64,000 bases of DNA from Diploscapter coronatus (taxonomy: Eukaryota; Nematoda; Chromadorea; Rhabditida; Rhabditidae), in the NCBI GenBank assembly GCA_964036155.1, contig OZ038422.1, forward strand, positions 16,577,201 to 16,641,200. The letters are read 5' to 3'. Below, in pieces: positions 1 through 13,339 of this stretch (positions are counted from its first letter, which is position 1; every line of letters starts with the position of its first letter). The notes beneath the pieces were generated by a model. It searched no databases and had not been told where the DNA came from. It saw only the letters and a program-made list of their open reading frames with translations. The position numbers and the translations under genes were made by a program.

Positions 1-2
1 TC

Positions 3-1087
3 CAGAAGCACTTCTCTGTCGAGAAATTCAACCTGAGAGCTGTGCACAGCCAGAGACACAGCGGACTCGCCAGCAGGAAGGCCCTCGACGTGCAGCCTGC
101 CAGCGACGGAAAGAGCATCGTCCTCTCCGTCAAACAGCCCAGTAAGCACCTCTCATAAAAACATTACAAATCCGGAAAATTAAAAGTTATTGAGATTCCT
201 GGCAATCAATTATACGAGTGTTCGATTCTTTTGATGAGTGAAGAGGAAAATAATTTTCTTGTTCATCTCTGCTCGTATACAATATCACAAAATAGAAAAA
301 AAAACGATAAACTTCTTGATAGCTTTAGAGAGAACATTCGTATCGAAATTGAAGAGAAAACCGTATAATTTCCTAGCTCTGTTCATGCATAAACATTCGT
401 ATAGAGTTGGAGCGCTTGTTCGCAAAATTTTCTTTTACCAAATTTAATTTTTCTCAGAGAACCGTTTCCGTCCCCGTATCAGCACGAAGACCGTCTCCCT
501 GAAGAAGAAGCAGATGAAGTCCATTTCCAACGCTGCCAAATCTCTCGGACTTGGAAAATCCGCCAGGGTAATTCTAGAAGTTGATACTTTCAACGATTTT
601 CTTCTTTATAATGAGATTTCTTTTCGAAACATTTATTTAGCTACTTGAGAAAATTCCTCTAACGTTTTTCTCCATTTCTCACAATCACGTAAACTCTATA
701 AACAGCCTTGTCAAAATTAGTCGTCGATTTTCATGAGCACGTAGATTTATCCTGATCCAGCGTTCTCAGACTTCGCTCAAAATCAAATTTGCAACTACTT
801 TGCTAAAAAATTTTAATCGTACCGCAGACCTCGAATCACAATCAAATCGAATCTCATGACATCTTCTCAAAAAATGTACATCCTCAATTGAACCGGTATC
901 CACAGCCGTAGTTGTTACTAATTTTTCTTGCAATTCTACTAAAATACAACTTATCCGAATGAAATTTGATAAACCTTCGATTCCTAGCAACTTATTAAAC
1001 TTTATTTTGCAGACTGCCCAGCGCCGTGCGGCCGCTCTGCTGCGATCCCAGCGCCCAAGAGTCAGCAAGAAGAAGACTGATGCGTGA
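3..1087 (+). CDS. rpl-28: 60S ribosomal protein L28 (3' part, cut by window edge)
   Basis: Component of the large cytosolic ribosomal subunit. Three exons are visible: 3-141, 458-567 and 1013-1087, all with GT/AG borders, and the frame is continuous across them. The protein reads KHFSVEKFNL..., then a basic middle (KNRFRPRIS) and a very basic C-terminus (QRRAAALLRSQRPR, ending KKKTDA). This matches the eukaryotic L28e family, whose nematode members carry the same 'FS.EKFNL' core and basic tail. The N-terminal part lies upstream of the window. Codons are GC-rich relative to the flanks, as expected for a highly expressed gene. A poly(A) signal AATAAA lies about 95 bp after the stop, at 1182. 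Confidence in identity is high. Confidence 0.9.
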
Positions 1088-1181
1088 AGCACTCACCTGG
1101 ACCAACAGAAACAGGATGGATCTGTCACAACAGTCGTTTCATCTTCAAATTTGATTGTTTTGTTTTCTTTTTCATTTCACA

Positions 1182-1187
1182 AATAAA
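1182..1187 (+). promoter_or_regulatory. Poly(A) signal of rpl-28
   Basis: AATAAA sits about 95 nt downstream of the L28 stop codon, in T-rich 3' UTR sequence. It is the only canonical hexamer close to the stop. Confidence 0.5.
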
Positions 1188-1894
1188 TTGTTGGCTTATC
1201 GACATTTCTTTCAGAAAAGTTCAAAAAGTTGCTTGACGTCTTCTCGATATTCTTTCATCTTTCTTAAACTTCTTTTCTTCCAAAGTGAATGCGAAAAAGC
1301 AGCGACAAGTAATGCACGAAATGGAATAACGGGAGACGTTCTTTCGGCTTATCTGGTTAGGATCGGATTTGGGCCTGATCAACCAGGATATTCCAATTTA
1401 TCCGATATCTGAAGCTATAAGCCCTCGAACGTTGTTAATTGTTTTTCTGCCTGAAGTCTCCGGTACAAATGTGTAAGTCCCATTCTTTTTTACCTTTCTG
1501 AGTCCACAATGAATCATTCGTTAATGTGTGCATACGCTCTTTCAACGAGTCGTGTTTTCCTTTATCTCAATATCTTCCCGTTGAAGGTGTGTATATTTTT
1601 TCTGCAACATGCGTATGTTGATATCTCCGTCGTTGGCTGCTCGTATGTGCATGGACAAGTGGGCAGGCAGCCCCCTAGGCTGGACTGCTCTCCTTCCCTT
1701 TTGCAGTCTCTTTTTCTTATCCCCTTCCCTCTCCCTTCTCCAGCTATTCTCCTCTCCATTTTTAGCCCCGCCTTTCTATGTCGATTGCATCTCGCCCTGT
1801 CTCATTGCCTCGTTGCCGAGTGCAGCATTCCCTCCTTCCCATTTTCGATATGTCATGACCTGCTCCGTGTTCCTCCAAGTTTTCTCTCGATGAG
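1188..1894. other. Intergenic, rpl-28 to Trk-like gene
   Basis: This is a presumed promoter region for the receptor kinase. From about 1680 to 1890 the plus strand is strongly pyrimidine-rich (CTTCCC/TCTCC runs), which creates several long but unconvincing ORFs on both strands. I see no RNA gene or repeat. Confidence 0.4.
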
Positions 1895-4800
1895 ATGCTT
1901 CCCCATGGCTCAATCTACCATTTCATCCCCTTCCTGATATGCTTATCAGTAGGTGTCCCTGCCAGTCCCCTAGTAGGCCAAATTCCTCCTCCCTCCCACA
2001 ACTGCATTCGAATGGCCCTAGGAATTAGCTACGACTGTCCTTCCGTAGTCGAATTCAAGAAGATCGATAGGAACTTCAACAATTTGATACTGAGGAATTG
2101 CGACGGGTTCGAGGGCGTCAAATTCGACACAGTTCGGGGACTCAACTTGTTTTGTCCAGAGTGGAAAGAACTGCCCAAAAATGCGCTGGCCAAGAATAGG
2201 TGCGTTAGGTTTTTTTCCTTAACTTTCCTAGTTTAAACTTTTAAACCTATAAAATAAAAGATATTTTTGTTTAAATGGTTTATATGAAATCCTATACCTG
2301 TGCTCAAAATCTATTATTCGTCTCATACTTTTTCCAATGTTGCACGAGCCAAAAATAAGTTGATCTTCACGATTCACTTCATTTTCAGATTGGACAATAT
2401 AACCATCTCCTCATGCAGCATCACCCACCTGCAATGGCAACGTCTGCCCGCCTCGCTCCTAAATTTCAACGTCTCTGCCTGTCCTCTGGCCTGTGACTGT
2501 CAGAACTACTGGCTGCTCCACTACAGCGATACAAAAATCATCCCCCCGGCCAATCTGATTGAATGTGACTTTTCAAGGTGTCAACTTTCATCTCTCCACG
2601 CAGAACGAATCATATACGACATCAAGCAAGGTGCGGTGCATTTCTCTTCCTACATTTCGAAATATTGTTCACCCAAAAATTGAAAAGTATTTACTGCTGC
2701 CACGAAACTCACGATTTTTATCTCTATCTTCTCATCATTTCTCCATACTGTAGTTCTTCGTGAACTTACATCTTTCTCTCAAATTTCATCATTCATGCAT
2801 GATATAAAAGTGGCGTTGCTTAATATTTTTGGACTTTCAACTTTTAACAATCGAATCTTTATTTCCTTAGAAATTGGATCATTTAGAAAGATAATTGAAA
2901 ATTTTAAGAAAATTAAAAATTTAATTTCAGGCGAGTCTCTGAACGTGACGATCCGCGTTGACGGCGACATTTTCCCCTCGGCCAACTTCAGCGACAGGTA
3001 GATCAACTTTTCGCAATTCATAAATTATAAAAACACGAATTCACTCGAGTGTTCGTTTTTTCTTCCTGTTTACCAATTTGTCTTACAAGACTGCTATTAC
3101 TTTTTCGAAAAAACTAATTCCCCCATTCGTTCACGTTTTCATCCAATCATAATTCCCATGTTGTTGTTGTTGTTCATCTTTCCTATAGAAGTAATGAAAT
3201 GAGATGTCGTGCTCCTGTCTATTGGCACCATTGCAGTAGTGCAGTGGAGCCAATTGCATTGGTATTCAAGGTTAAGCATTCCTTCTCTCTTCGTTTCATT
3301 CGTAGTTTGTTTTATCTGCCTCATTATGTCCCTTCCTTCTTTCCTTTCAGGAACCCCTTCCCTTTTCTTGTGGCTTTTCATCTTTTTTTCTCTTTTTCAT
3401 CTGATCGATATTCATGCCCTCCCCTCCTCCTCCTCCGTTTCTCTTCAGCTCTTTTTACTTCACCTACTCACAACTGTCTCGTCTCGAGCTCAGTCTAATG
3501 GGATTTACCTTAACGAGCGATCGAGTCAACTTACCACGTAGAAATTCACAAATCTTACTTACACATCTAAATCAGTGGTGCGCGAAGTTTCGATTTGAAA
3601 GTTTTCAAAGTCGAGGTTTCATTTTAAAGAATCGCAAAATAGAAATCTTGTCTAAAAGATTCGAAGTTGAAATTACTAAAAACCCCTCGAAAATCGACGT
3701 TGAATTTCGCGCCTTCATGACCCAAGTCCAAAAATCATAATGATACCATTGCAAAAAATTAAGAAGTCTTACAACTTTGATAAGAAAGATAAGATAAGAT
3801 AATTCATGTAATTTCCTCATTGTTTTAGTTTTTATTTGAATTAGATTCTGCATATCTGTGCGAGGTAACTTTTTTCTCCAAAAAATGACGAAAATGAGAT
3901 TGACTAAGAGCCCCGGAAGTAGGTTTTTGAAGTTGAACGAATAATTTATCTATACTGTAATTTTTAAGGGTAATTTATCGCATTCCACTTGACGTACTCA
4001 CATCTACCCCGTTCTGTAGGTAATGAGTAATGAAGAAAGGTTAGGCTAACATAAAAATGAAAGAGCATCACAGTCATTTTCCTACTAGATTTAAAATAAG
4101 AAAGGCAGATGGTTGAACACCCAAACTAGCATGCCTAATTAGAGGCAAATATCATCAGATTTAGCTCTTGAACTTATCAAAACTCGATGGGAGGGGATTT
4201 CTCTTTGTTTCGTAATCCAAAATTTATCGACATGAAAAATAATGGGACATAAATTAGTTTATGAAAATCAAGAATTTAACGGAATCGTTAAGAAAAAAAT
4301 AAAATTATGCTGAAACACACCGTACTTCTTCTGAATCTCTCATCAATTGCAAATAAGAAAACAGCTTCAACTAGATTACAAAATAACCTCCAAAATTAAT
4401 TGATTTTTTTCAGAAAATACTTCATTTGGGCCCACGATCAGCGTTCGCATTCGTTCGTGGAGAATATCACGGACAGAGAGCTGCGGCTGTACATCAAAAA
4501 AGCCGATGGCAAGGCACTCGGACTGGTCGGGGCTAAGTGCTGGCACTGCGTCAACAAAAATATTCTCGAGTTCAAGGTACGAGTTTTCCTACTTTTTTAT
4601 TTTATCATCTTTCGAGTTTTGAAGGATCAAAATTTTCCATGCTGTAAGCCTCATTATTTTGTAAACGGCGTTCAATATTCACAAAGATTCATTTTTAGAT
4701 TTTTAATGGGACTTGTAAAAGATAAAATTTATAGCGAACCTCAAAAAATTTTAATTAATTTCTTTATTTCCAATATCATTTCAAAATATCTAGAAAATAA

Positions 4801-7800
4801 TTCATATGCTAAATTTTGAATTCCTGAACTTATTCAACTAGAAACTCATTTATTAATCTAACAGCGTCAAAATTTCTGCTTACCACCCCGTTATTAAACT
4901 CAATTTTCTACTGTTAATCTCTGGTATTTGAACTACTGAGCACAAAATTCATTTTCAAGCATCAATATTTAACATTTCTTTCCCATAAAATAGCGATAAA
5001 TTTAGCAATTAATTTGCAATTTTGTGCGAATTTTGTAAGTAAACGTGCCAGCTGGCAGATATTGCTAAATGCTCGAGCCATCAAATAGTGTCAACGCACC
5101 AAATTCCCGTTTTTCACGGGATGACAAAAGATCATATTCTTGCTCAACTTTTGCAAATTAACTTGTCCAATTTTATCCATTTATCTATGAACTGAAAACT
5201 TCCCTGTTGAAGTTATCATGAAGCCTCATTACTATCGAGGAAAACACGAAAATAGGATAAGAAAGGATAAAAGTTCCTGATGCATTCTATTCTACATACT
5301 ATTTTTTCCTTACATTTTTACGCCTAGGTATCGCGTGGTTTTCAAATAATCCAGTTAACTAGAATATTTCCTCATTTACCTGGCTTATTTTTGTCGCTAA
5401 TATAGAATTCAAGGCTCAATCAGACCGTGTCTGTTTTGTATCCGCTTCCTTCTCCTCTCTGCTCTATCTGTGGTTGTCTTGACAACTTTCAACTGCATCA
5501 AATTGTGTTTCGATCCGCAAGCCTGCAAGAATTGAAAACCGACTGCTAAAAACACGGCAGAATCTAGTGATTAGAGAAAGACTCGTAGGATTAGCTCTTT
5601 CCATCTATACCCGATTAAAGATAAAGTCCTATTTTACTAGGTTGGAATGGGATTTGTTAGTTTTGGCTAAGGGACTGACTTATTCATATATAGAAACTTC
5701 TCTCCACTCAAAATAGAGCTATTGCTGTCGTTAATGCAGCAAATTTCGCTTACAGTATCCTTTATTCAGACCACGTTCCCTTATGGTCGACTAAATATGT
5801 GCAGCGCGATGGGAAAAGCTTTTATTGGATTAATCTGTTTATCAAACTCTTTCAATATTAGTGGTTGAGGGATATTTGTAAAATTTTTGATCATAAAAGA
5901 TTTAAATCGAATTAAAAATTAAGGGATAAGATAATGGATAGATTATCGTATTCAAATCAAGTTCTAAAATAGGTACTTCGTACGAATTCTAAAAATATAA
6001 GGCAATGTTGATGAAGACATACTATTAATTTTCTCGTCGAAAAGAACTTCGTTTTCATGAATCATTAATGAAATTAATTACCAGCTCATTAAAATTGGGC
6101 CTTTAGAGTAACAAAACACAAGTAGCAAACTTCAGTCTGCTAAACTACGTGCAAGTGCTCAGAAAGCAAAGACAGTTATTTTTAAAGAAGAAAATGTATT
6201 TGAATTCAAATTTTAAATTGTACATTTTGCAACTACAATCGAGATTCTAACAGCGCTCTTTTGATTTGTATAGGATTGGTAAACGCACAAACAAAGATTG
6301 ACTACAAATGAAAATGAATTTATCGGGAAACGTGACAAGTAGAACTTCGGTATAGAAAACATAGAATAAACAGGCCAAACGTCGACAACTAATCAAATCG
6401 ACTTGAACTAGCATAATTGCTCTATTTTCAGATTCAAATACCTGTGAAAATCCAGGCCGAGATTGAAGCAGAATCGGATACGTTGCACCTGAAAATCACA
6501 GGCTATCCACTCGAAAATATCACTCTCACTTTGAGAAAAGTTAGTGATTACGACTCATTCAAACATGAAAACTGAAAATTCACACTTTTTGTTGCGCACA
6601 CACACACACACTCGAAACGATAACATTCTTGTGTTCAGTCTGTTTGATTCTAATCCAGTTTTGAATTAGCTGAAGGATTAAATACAACAGCAAGGAGAGG
6701 AAGGGTGATGACTAGAGGCTGACTGACTATTTTAGCCCCTGATTAAGTTAATGGTCTAAGTCGAACAAGGGGGTTGGACTCGAGAATGAGAAAATGTCAA
6801 AAACACATATTTACATGCTTCTTCTGTTAAATATGAATATGCATAACTTTAACTAGGAAATGATCGAGAAATGCAAAACAAGCTATATTTAAATCTGAAA
6901 TACAGCGTCTATTTTGAAGAGCGAAGTCCGACTTTGCAGGTTTACAATGGAACAACGGGGATAGCGGAGACACACGTGCTGCAGGAATTCGCTATGCACG
7001 AGGATCGAGATGCGATTTTCATAAATCGACTTCGAGTCAGGCCTGAAGATAAGTAAGACTTAAGAGGGTTTTAATTGAAGACACCATATTTGTCCGGCAA
7101 TTTTTGTATAGTTTTTACTTCGGCTCATTATTCCGCTGGATTTGAGTTAACTCTATAAAAACTAAAAATTTTCATAATTATAAAGACAAGATAGTTTTTA
7201 TTCTAGCCATGAAGACATGTTCTATCAGCGCAAATATTCCATGTTCACTACCGGTGGCGGCGATCATGCGATTCAAAATTTCGGCAATTATTCCTTTGAG
7301 ATCTGCAGCCACTCCAACCTGACCGATCCGGACTGCACTACTCTCTATGAATACATCGGCTACGTAACAGGAGGATTTAATGAACATGTAAGTCTTTATT
7401 CTCTTACTGTAAGACATTTCTCACGACACTCATGTAGTGATTAGGACGAAAAACGCATCTTCTTTTTATTCTGCAAACAACCTATTTTTTTTCGAAACCC
7501 GAAACATGCATTTATCAAAAGTCATCGTTTTTCTAGCCTATCATCATTAAACGCGATTTCAAAATCGAGCGGCAGCTGCAAAAATAACTCTGCCTTACAT
7601 TGCATGATTCAGCCAGACTCGAATTAGAAACAAAGAAATGCTGCAAACTTTTCGGTAGCGAGATTGATACAGAATAGAAATTTCCATTTTTTTCATGAAT
7701 TGGTTATCATTCGAGTTCGAGAACGTCAAAAATGCAGACTTTTCACCTGCAAAATGAAAATTTTTTTATTGAGAAAATGGTCCTTCAAAATGATAATCAA

Positions 7801-9928
7801 GAAAAAGAATTTTCACCGGGGCTATCTCCATAACTTAGAGTCTGCGAATAGCTAAATAAAAAAAAGCAAAAATTGCTAGCCTTTTTGATGTGCATAAAAT
7901 AAGATCGTTCAGGATGATGATACACACAACCATAATTCGACTGTCAAGGATCCGTTCTATCCCTTCAGCTATCCTTTATCTGAGTCGAAAATCGACAAAT
8001 TCAATAATCGCTCTTCCCCCTCTCCCTCTTCCTATGGCTGGCTGTTCTATTTCCTTATAACTTCGATAACTATCATTCTCTCGCTCGTTGCAGTGTTCAT
8101 TCACAAATTCTACTGGACCAAGTTGAAGAGAAAGGTAAAACTATTGGTCTGAAATTTGACAAATAATCGATTTATCATTGCAGTATATATCATTGGTTCT
8201 GGGAAGGTCTCGACAAATAGCCGCTCAAAGGAGAATGGATAGTGCGAGTTGCAAGGATACTGAGGAAACTGTTACATTGCAATTGGGTAAAAGATTTTGA
8301 AATTCCTATACACCACTTTCCCTTCAACGATATTCTAAACATAATAATAATACAAAATATACATAAATCTTTTAAAACACATTTTGATCTAGAAATTTAA
8401 TGTGTTAAATTTCAGATGAGATGATCACGCCAGCCTCAAAAATTGAAGACTACGTCAATCGAATCATTCCTATAATCGATCTGGGCGAAATCAAACTCTT
8501 CGAATTTATTGGAAAGGTTATTCTTCAGTTTTATTTGTTTTGGGAAAAAATATTTGTTTCAGGGCATAGCGGGCAAAGTTTATCGAGGCGAGTTAAATCG
8601 AGAAGGTGAAGAGAAGCAGTCGATTGCAGTGAAGGTAATCGAGAATGCGACAGAAGAATTGAGGAGGGAAGCCAGGCTGCTCACAAAACTGAACCATCCA
8701 AACATCGTCAAAATGCACGGAATCACTTTCGATAAGGGTGATCTACTCCTTGTCTTCGAAATGATGAGATTGGGTACGATTTTTTAACATCAAGTAGCCT
8801 GAGAGGTTTAATTTGATTCTTTCGAAAAAAAAATTCTATACTTTTGCAGACTTTCAAAGGTTTCTTTCACAAACAATCTTCATTCATTGATTCGATCAAT
8901 TATGTTCCATTTTTCAAAACCCACTTGCGCCCTCTATATGTAAGTTTAGAAAATTTTCTTTCAGGTGATCTTCGTAATTATCTGAAAGCCCGCAAGCCGA
9001 CCTGCGCCAACTATGCACAATTCCCCCCACCTTTGAACGTGGCTGAACTGAAATCAATTTGTTACGAAATCGGAAAAGCTGTTCATTATCTGAGAACAAT
9101 GAATGTGTTGCATCGAGACATTGCTGCGAGGAACATTCTGGTGGATGGGGAATCTGATCAGAAACTGCTTAGCAATCAGAAACGACCGCCCATTCGAATA
9201 AAACTGTCTGACTTCGGAATGAGCAGGACGCTGTATGGAAAAGATTACTACCGAATGCCGCTGAGAGGAAATATCCCAATTCGATGGTTACCACCTGAGG
9301 CTTTGACAACCAATGAATACACTCATCAGAGTGATATGTGGTAGGATTTTTAGTTGATTTACTCTACAAAAGTAGGTTAATGTGTCTCATCCTCACAGCG
9401 CTTTGCTCTTTATTTGCTTTGTCAAGCAAGCCCTCTAAATTGGCTTAAAAATTGATTTTTCTTAATTTTGCAAGAAATAAAAAAAGACTTATAAAAGGAT
9501 GAAGCTGAGATAGGGTTAATTTTCCAATATTTCCGATTTACTCCGATCAATCTAAAAATAACTCCTAGGGCTCTCGGTGTGACATTTTGGGAAGTGTTCA
9601 CTTATGGCAGTATTCCGCACGAAAACATACCTGTGGACAGTATTGCTTTCTTCATGCTGCATGGTAACGTTTATTTACGTTTGAAATTTTGGTAGAAGAA
9701 AATTCAGGCTTGAAACCTAACAATGATCCGTCATTTCCCCCAGGAGTTTACGATTTTCTTCTCAAATTTTGGGAGTCTGAGCCGAAAGAAAGAATTACCT
9801 CGGACGAGCTTATGGAAGACCCCTTCTTCGATGAAATCAGAGATGCCAGTGATTGCAGTTCTTTTTCCTCTAGCAAAGAATATGGAAATTTCGACTCTGA
9901 TCAAGAATCTTCAAAGGATTTTACGTAA
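1895..9928 (+). CDS. trk-1: Trk-like receptor tyrosine kinase
   Basis: Type I membrane receptor kinase, 835 codons in 14 exons: 1895-2199, 2389-2630, 2931-2997, 4414-4576, 6432-6539, 6940-7052, 7207-7387, 7913-8134, 8184-8286, 8416-8516, 8563-8773, 8965-9340, 9569-9663, 9708-9928. A signal peptide starts at MLPHGSIYHFIPF. It is followed by an LRR-like region with an LRRCT-type cap (CPLACDCQNYW), Ig-like sequence with many N-glycosylation sites, and one TM helix (WLFYFLITSITIILSLVAVF). The kinase has a GxGxxGxV loop, IAVK lysine, HRDIAARN, DFG and the Trk activation loop (YGKDYYR, then IRWLPPEA). YxxxDYY and LRR plus Ig architecture point to the neurotrophin-receptor (NTRK) family rather than ROR or InsR. 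No NPxY (Shc site) is seen in the juxtamembrane segment, and no YLDI-type PLC-gamma tail. Start chosen for the signal peptide. Confidence 0.8.
2998..4413 (+). other. Long intron 3 of the Trk-like gene
   Basis: A 1.4-kb intron holding a short TTG repeat near 3160 and a pyrimidine-rich block at 3280-3480 that opens spurious ORFs. Acceptor TTTTTTTCAG precedes 4414. No nested gene was seen. Confidence 0.5.
4577..6431 (+). other. Long intron 4 of the Trk-like gene
   Basis: A 1.85-kb AT-rich intron, the largest in this gene. I found no coding sequence, clear inverted repeat or RNA gene in it. Large introns of this kind often hold regulatory elements, but nothing specific can be named. Confidence 0.4.
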
Positions 9929-11180
9929 TAATTCGCTGAACAATTCAAAGTCATTTGTGATCACGCGTAACAATTTACAGGTTTAAGTTCGGTGTTTCTT
10001 TTCTCGCAATCGTCCGAGCTTACGCATTTCTCAATTTCAAAGGTCATACATATTTTAGTCGAAATTACGATTTTAATCCAGTCTAGAGGTTGAAAAATGT
10101 AGCTTTTAGATGTTTGAGTTTCCGAGTTGACTAATCATTCCAGCGCATTACGAGTTGATTTCTAAACTGTTTTCTCGTCTCGAGTTCGAAAATTAACCTA
10201 ATTATTTTGAGTCGAAGTTTCACCGCTTTTCTGGAAAATTTTTGAGTACATTGAGGCATAAACAACTTGAAAGCGGATCATAGTTCTCTTCACTTTTCGC
10301 TTTTGAAATGCTACTACATTTTATAAGACAGGAAAAATCTAGCAGCTGCAGTTAATAAGTTGATTAGGTATTCTTCTATTCTCGTTATTCCCTTACTACT
10401 CACTCCTTTGTTCAATTCTACGTACTAGATTCGTGTTTTGTTTTTGTTCCTACTTTTTCATCTACTACAATCGTTTGCAGCTCTGCAGATTCGGTTTTAA
10501 CATTGCAACAAATTTAATCATCATCATCATTTATATTTTAGATTCAGCACTCATACCGTTACGTATTACCTAAGTACGTTAATTAGTCGGGTTAATTGTG
10601 ACATTTTTAAGGGATCTCTTTCCAGATCAAATCCGGTTATTTCTATGAAGGGTTCAGAAACAAGGATAATTTTACTTCGTTTAGTGTCCTTATGCTATCA
10701 TGATTGGGAACTTTTAACCACATTTAGACGTTTTATTTTGCTTTTAAAGTGATATTTTTACGGTTCATTCGTTACAAAGTGAGTTTTCATATTACCATGG
10801 ATATAAAAGTGATAAAGGTTGATCTTCACTTTGTTTCGAACGAACATTTTGCAGTTTGGAAGTCTTGGAAATCAATAATTTTAATTCTTTCGTGCAGGCT
10901 CACATCATATTCTGGTCCGATACTTAAATGTCGATAATCATATTTGATATAGAAGATTCGATAACTTTTCTAGTAAACCATTCGTAGGTTAGCTTTTACA
11001 TTCCTTCAAATTTCACACACTATATCTTGCCACGGTTCTTTTCAAATACAAAATAATCAGAAGATCTTCATTCCTTCTCGCATATCCACAATTCTCATTT
11101 GCTGTTTCATTTTTCATACGGATATTTTTATTGTATTAACTACTATTATCGACAATAAATAATTTTTCTTAATAGCATAT
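9929..11180. other. Intergenic, convergent 3' ends
   Basis: AT-rich sequence between the end of the Trk-like gene and the end of the dynein light chain gene on the other strand. I see nothing beyond UTR-like sequence. The ORF at 10749-10937 has no supporting features. Confidence 0.35.
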
Positions 11181-11756
11181 TTAGTAATTAAAAACAGCAA
11201 AAACGACCGCTTCACACCAGAAGTTGTTCTAAAAATAACAATTAAATCGCATAAATAAAGAAAATGAATTACCCCATGAAGATTCACATGCACGAGACCA
11301 TCAGAATCTGAATCCCATAAACAACTTGAGCAGATACTAAAGTTTAAGATAAACGATAAGTAAAAATGAATAAAGATATCTTAATACCTCGCACCCTGTC
11401 CTCTTTGTTCGCATAATACAACTTGAGCGATAAATTTATATCTAGGCAGGTTTAAATCTAAAAATTTTATTGAACTGATAATTTTTACAATAGTTAAACT
11501 TGTCAATTTCTCTCGGATATGTTTAGACAGCAGTTTGCATTTCTCCTTTGCTCCATCGGGTTCATAAACAAACGATGTCAATTCTTCTCTTAGCAACGTT
11601 TCAATCAATGGTTTGACTATGGCGGTACGAAATCTGAGAAAAATCTAAGGTGCATTGAAAATATGCCCTACTTAGGTAAACTATTTGAAAATTTTATTGA
11701 TTTTTCTTTGCAATTTATAGGGTGACAAATAGATACGGGAGATGCATCTTTTCCAT
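11181..11756 (-). CDS. Tctex1-type dynein light chain (DYNLT family)
   Basis: Dimeric light chain bound to the dynein intermediate chain; some family members act in ciliary (IFT) dynein. Exons on minus: 11737-11756, 11388-11633 (with a 42-nt in-frame intron inside), 11273-11336 and 11181-11228. Together they make 111 residues, the usual family size. Diagnostic blocks are PLIETLLREELTSF, LPRYKFIAQVVLCEQRGQG, CLWDSDSDG and the C-terminal FWCEAVVFAVFNY, which aligns with the family's 'SLFC.A.VYG.Y' ending. The internal intron runs from GTTTAACT to TTTTTAG; removing it gives KLTNLNLPRYKF, much closer to the family than the read-through sequence. The first exon encodes only MEKMHLP and is the least certain part. 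Closest class is TCTEX1D2/DYNLT2-like, from motif memory only. Confidence 0.8.
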
Positions 11757-12874
11757 CGTTAAAAGATACAAATTATAGTAAATTTAGGATTCTTTTTCTA
11801 TTTATTTTTATGAAAAGCATCAATAGATATGATTTGCAAAAATAGTTGCGATTAAATTCGATTTTTGAGGAATTTTAGGTCGGTTTATGAAGTGGACTCA
11901 CGCTACTTTGAAAACATTGTTTGACTGCGACAGTCTGAATTCTGGCGACGCAACCATAATTCAGATATATCAAAATTATGGTGGAATTAAAATAGTTAGA
12001 TCCTCCAATGATTTTTATGCCACTTTTAGATTTCGTTTCAAAATATTTGAGCTTCAGAATAGATTCTCAAGCAAAGTCGAAATTGTACTTGACAAGACTC
12101 GCGATGGGTAGCACGACAGATTATGCACTGCAGCTGTTATACCAAGTACCCAAATTTCTTATAACTCAACAGACTTACTAATATTGATATGTAGATTTAA
12201 AGATATCAAAGTTTGATAGCTATTAGTTTATACTATCAGAAATATGGCGTTCTAAAGAGCGTCTACCGTATTAATCGTCACCCTGTGCAGAATTAGTGCC
12301 AAATAGTTTAATTTAAAAGCATGGAAGTTTTCAGATAATTTTTACGATGACAAAATAATTGCGTAATAATTACTTTTGATCATGGGCTGGTCGGAGAACG
12401 AAATCTCGATCGTCCTGCATCGAATCCAAGATAAAAATGAATAATATTCAGGATAGATTGAAAGAAGAAACTTGAAGCGTTGCCATGACAATGCGAATGC
12501 AGATGGCCAATATAGGCTTGGAGGTAATAATAGCTAGTCAATGACATTAGAGCGAAAAAACGATTTGAGCTAATTGCCAATTAGAGAAGGATCAACTATG
12601 CAATGAACTTTACATTCAGAGCATAGGCTATAGCTAATTGTCAAGAGTTCTGTGTTATTTTTACAATTTACGCTTCACTTCTCAAACACAAATTGTGACG
12701 AAATATCTACTAATGATAGTTAGGTGAACATGTATCCAATAAGAAATCGGGGTATAAAAATATCTACTCAAATAGAGATTCAGTATAATAAGCTCGAACA
12801 ACCAAATTAATGCTGGATTTGCGAGGAAAAACAAACAATTGTATTTGAAAGATCTGAATAGCAAGACTTTGTAT
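11757..12874. other. Intergenic, upstream of dynein light chain gene
   Basis: AT-rich DNA before the hAT-like element at 12875. The ORFs at 11887-12111 (+) and 12380-12580 (-) lack splice context or family motifs. Nothing else is supportable. Confidence 0.35.
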
Positions 12875-13168
12875 TAGGGGTGTTGGTGGTGCGATGCGCA
12901 AACACTTTTCGAACATGCGATGCGGTGCAACAGTCTTGAAATTTCCAATTTTTCTTCTAATTTTTGTATTAATTTTAAAAACTTCGTAATATTTTTATAC
13001 CTTTTATTCATACAAAATGAAATATTGATCGTCATGCATAATATGTTTTTGTTACCAAAGGAGATTTTTGTTTTAAAAAGTAAATTGTACTAATTTCGTG
13101 GTGTGCTGATTTTTTAAAATCTATGCGGTACGCTATTTTACTGCATCGTCAACACCTCTGCTTTGTGT
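12867..13168. mobile_element. hAT-like MITE with 8-bp target duplication
   Basis: A 286-bp AT-rich body (12875-13160) is bounded by terminal inverted repeats. The left end reads TAGGGGTGTTGGTGGTGCGA; the right end, read inward on the other strand, is CAGAGGTGTTGACGATGCAG. It is flanked by CTTTGTAT (12867-12874) and CTTTGTGT (13161-13168), an 8-bp direct repeat with one mismatch. An 8-bp duplication and AGRGGTGTT-type ends fit the hAT superfamily. There is no transposase, so it is a non-autonomous element. Confidence 0.7.
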
Positions 13169-13339
13169 ACAGGCAAAAAATGTAAAATCGATAAAGAGCG
13201 AAATAAGATCAACATCGTTTAAATTTCTATAATTCATTAACAATCCTAAATAAAATTAAGAATGCACAGAAAAATCATTGCGTTTTTACAATTTTCGATA
13301 ACAATTTCACAATGAATTATGAAAGTACCAAGCTGAACA

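Noticed and set aside
1509..1937. 142-codon plus ORF before the Trk-like gene, and overlapping frames
   Set aside because: Pyrimidine-rich low-complexity sequence opens several frames at once; no splice or family support.
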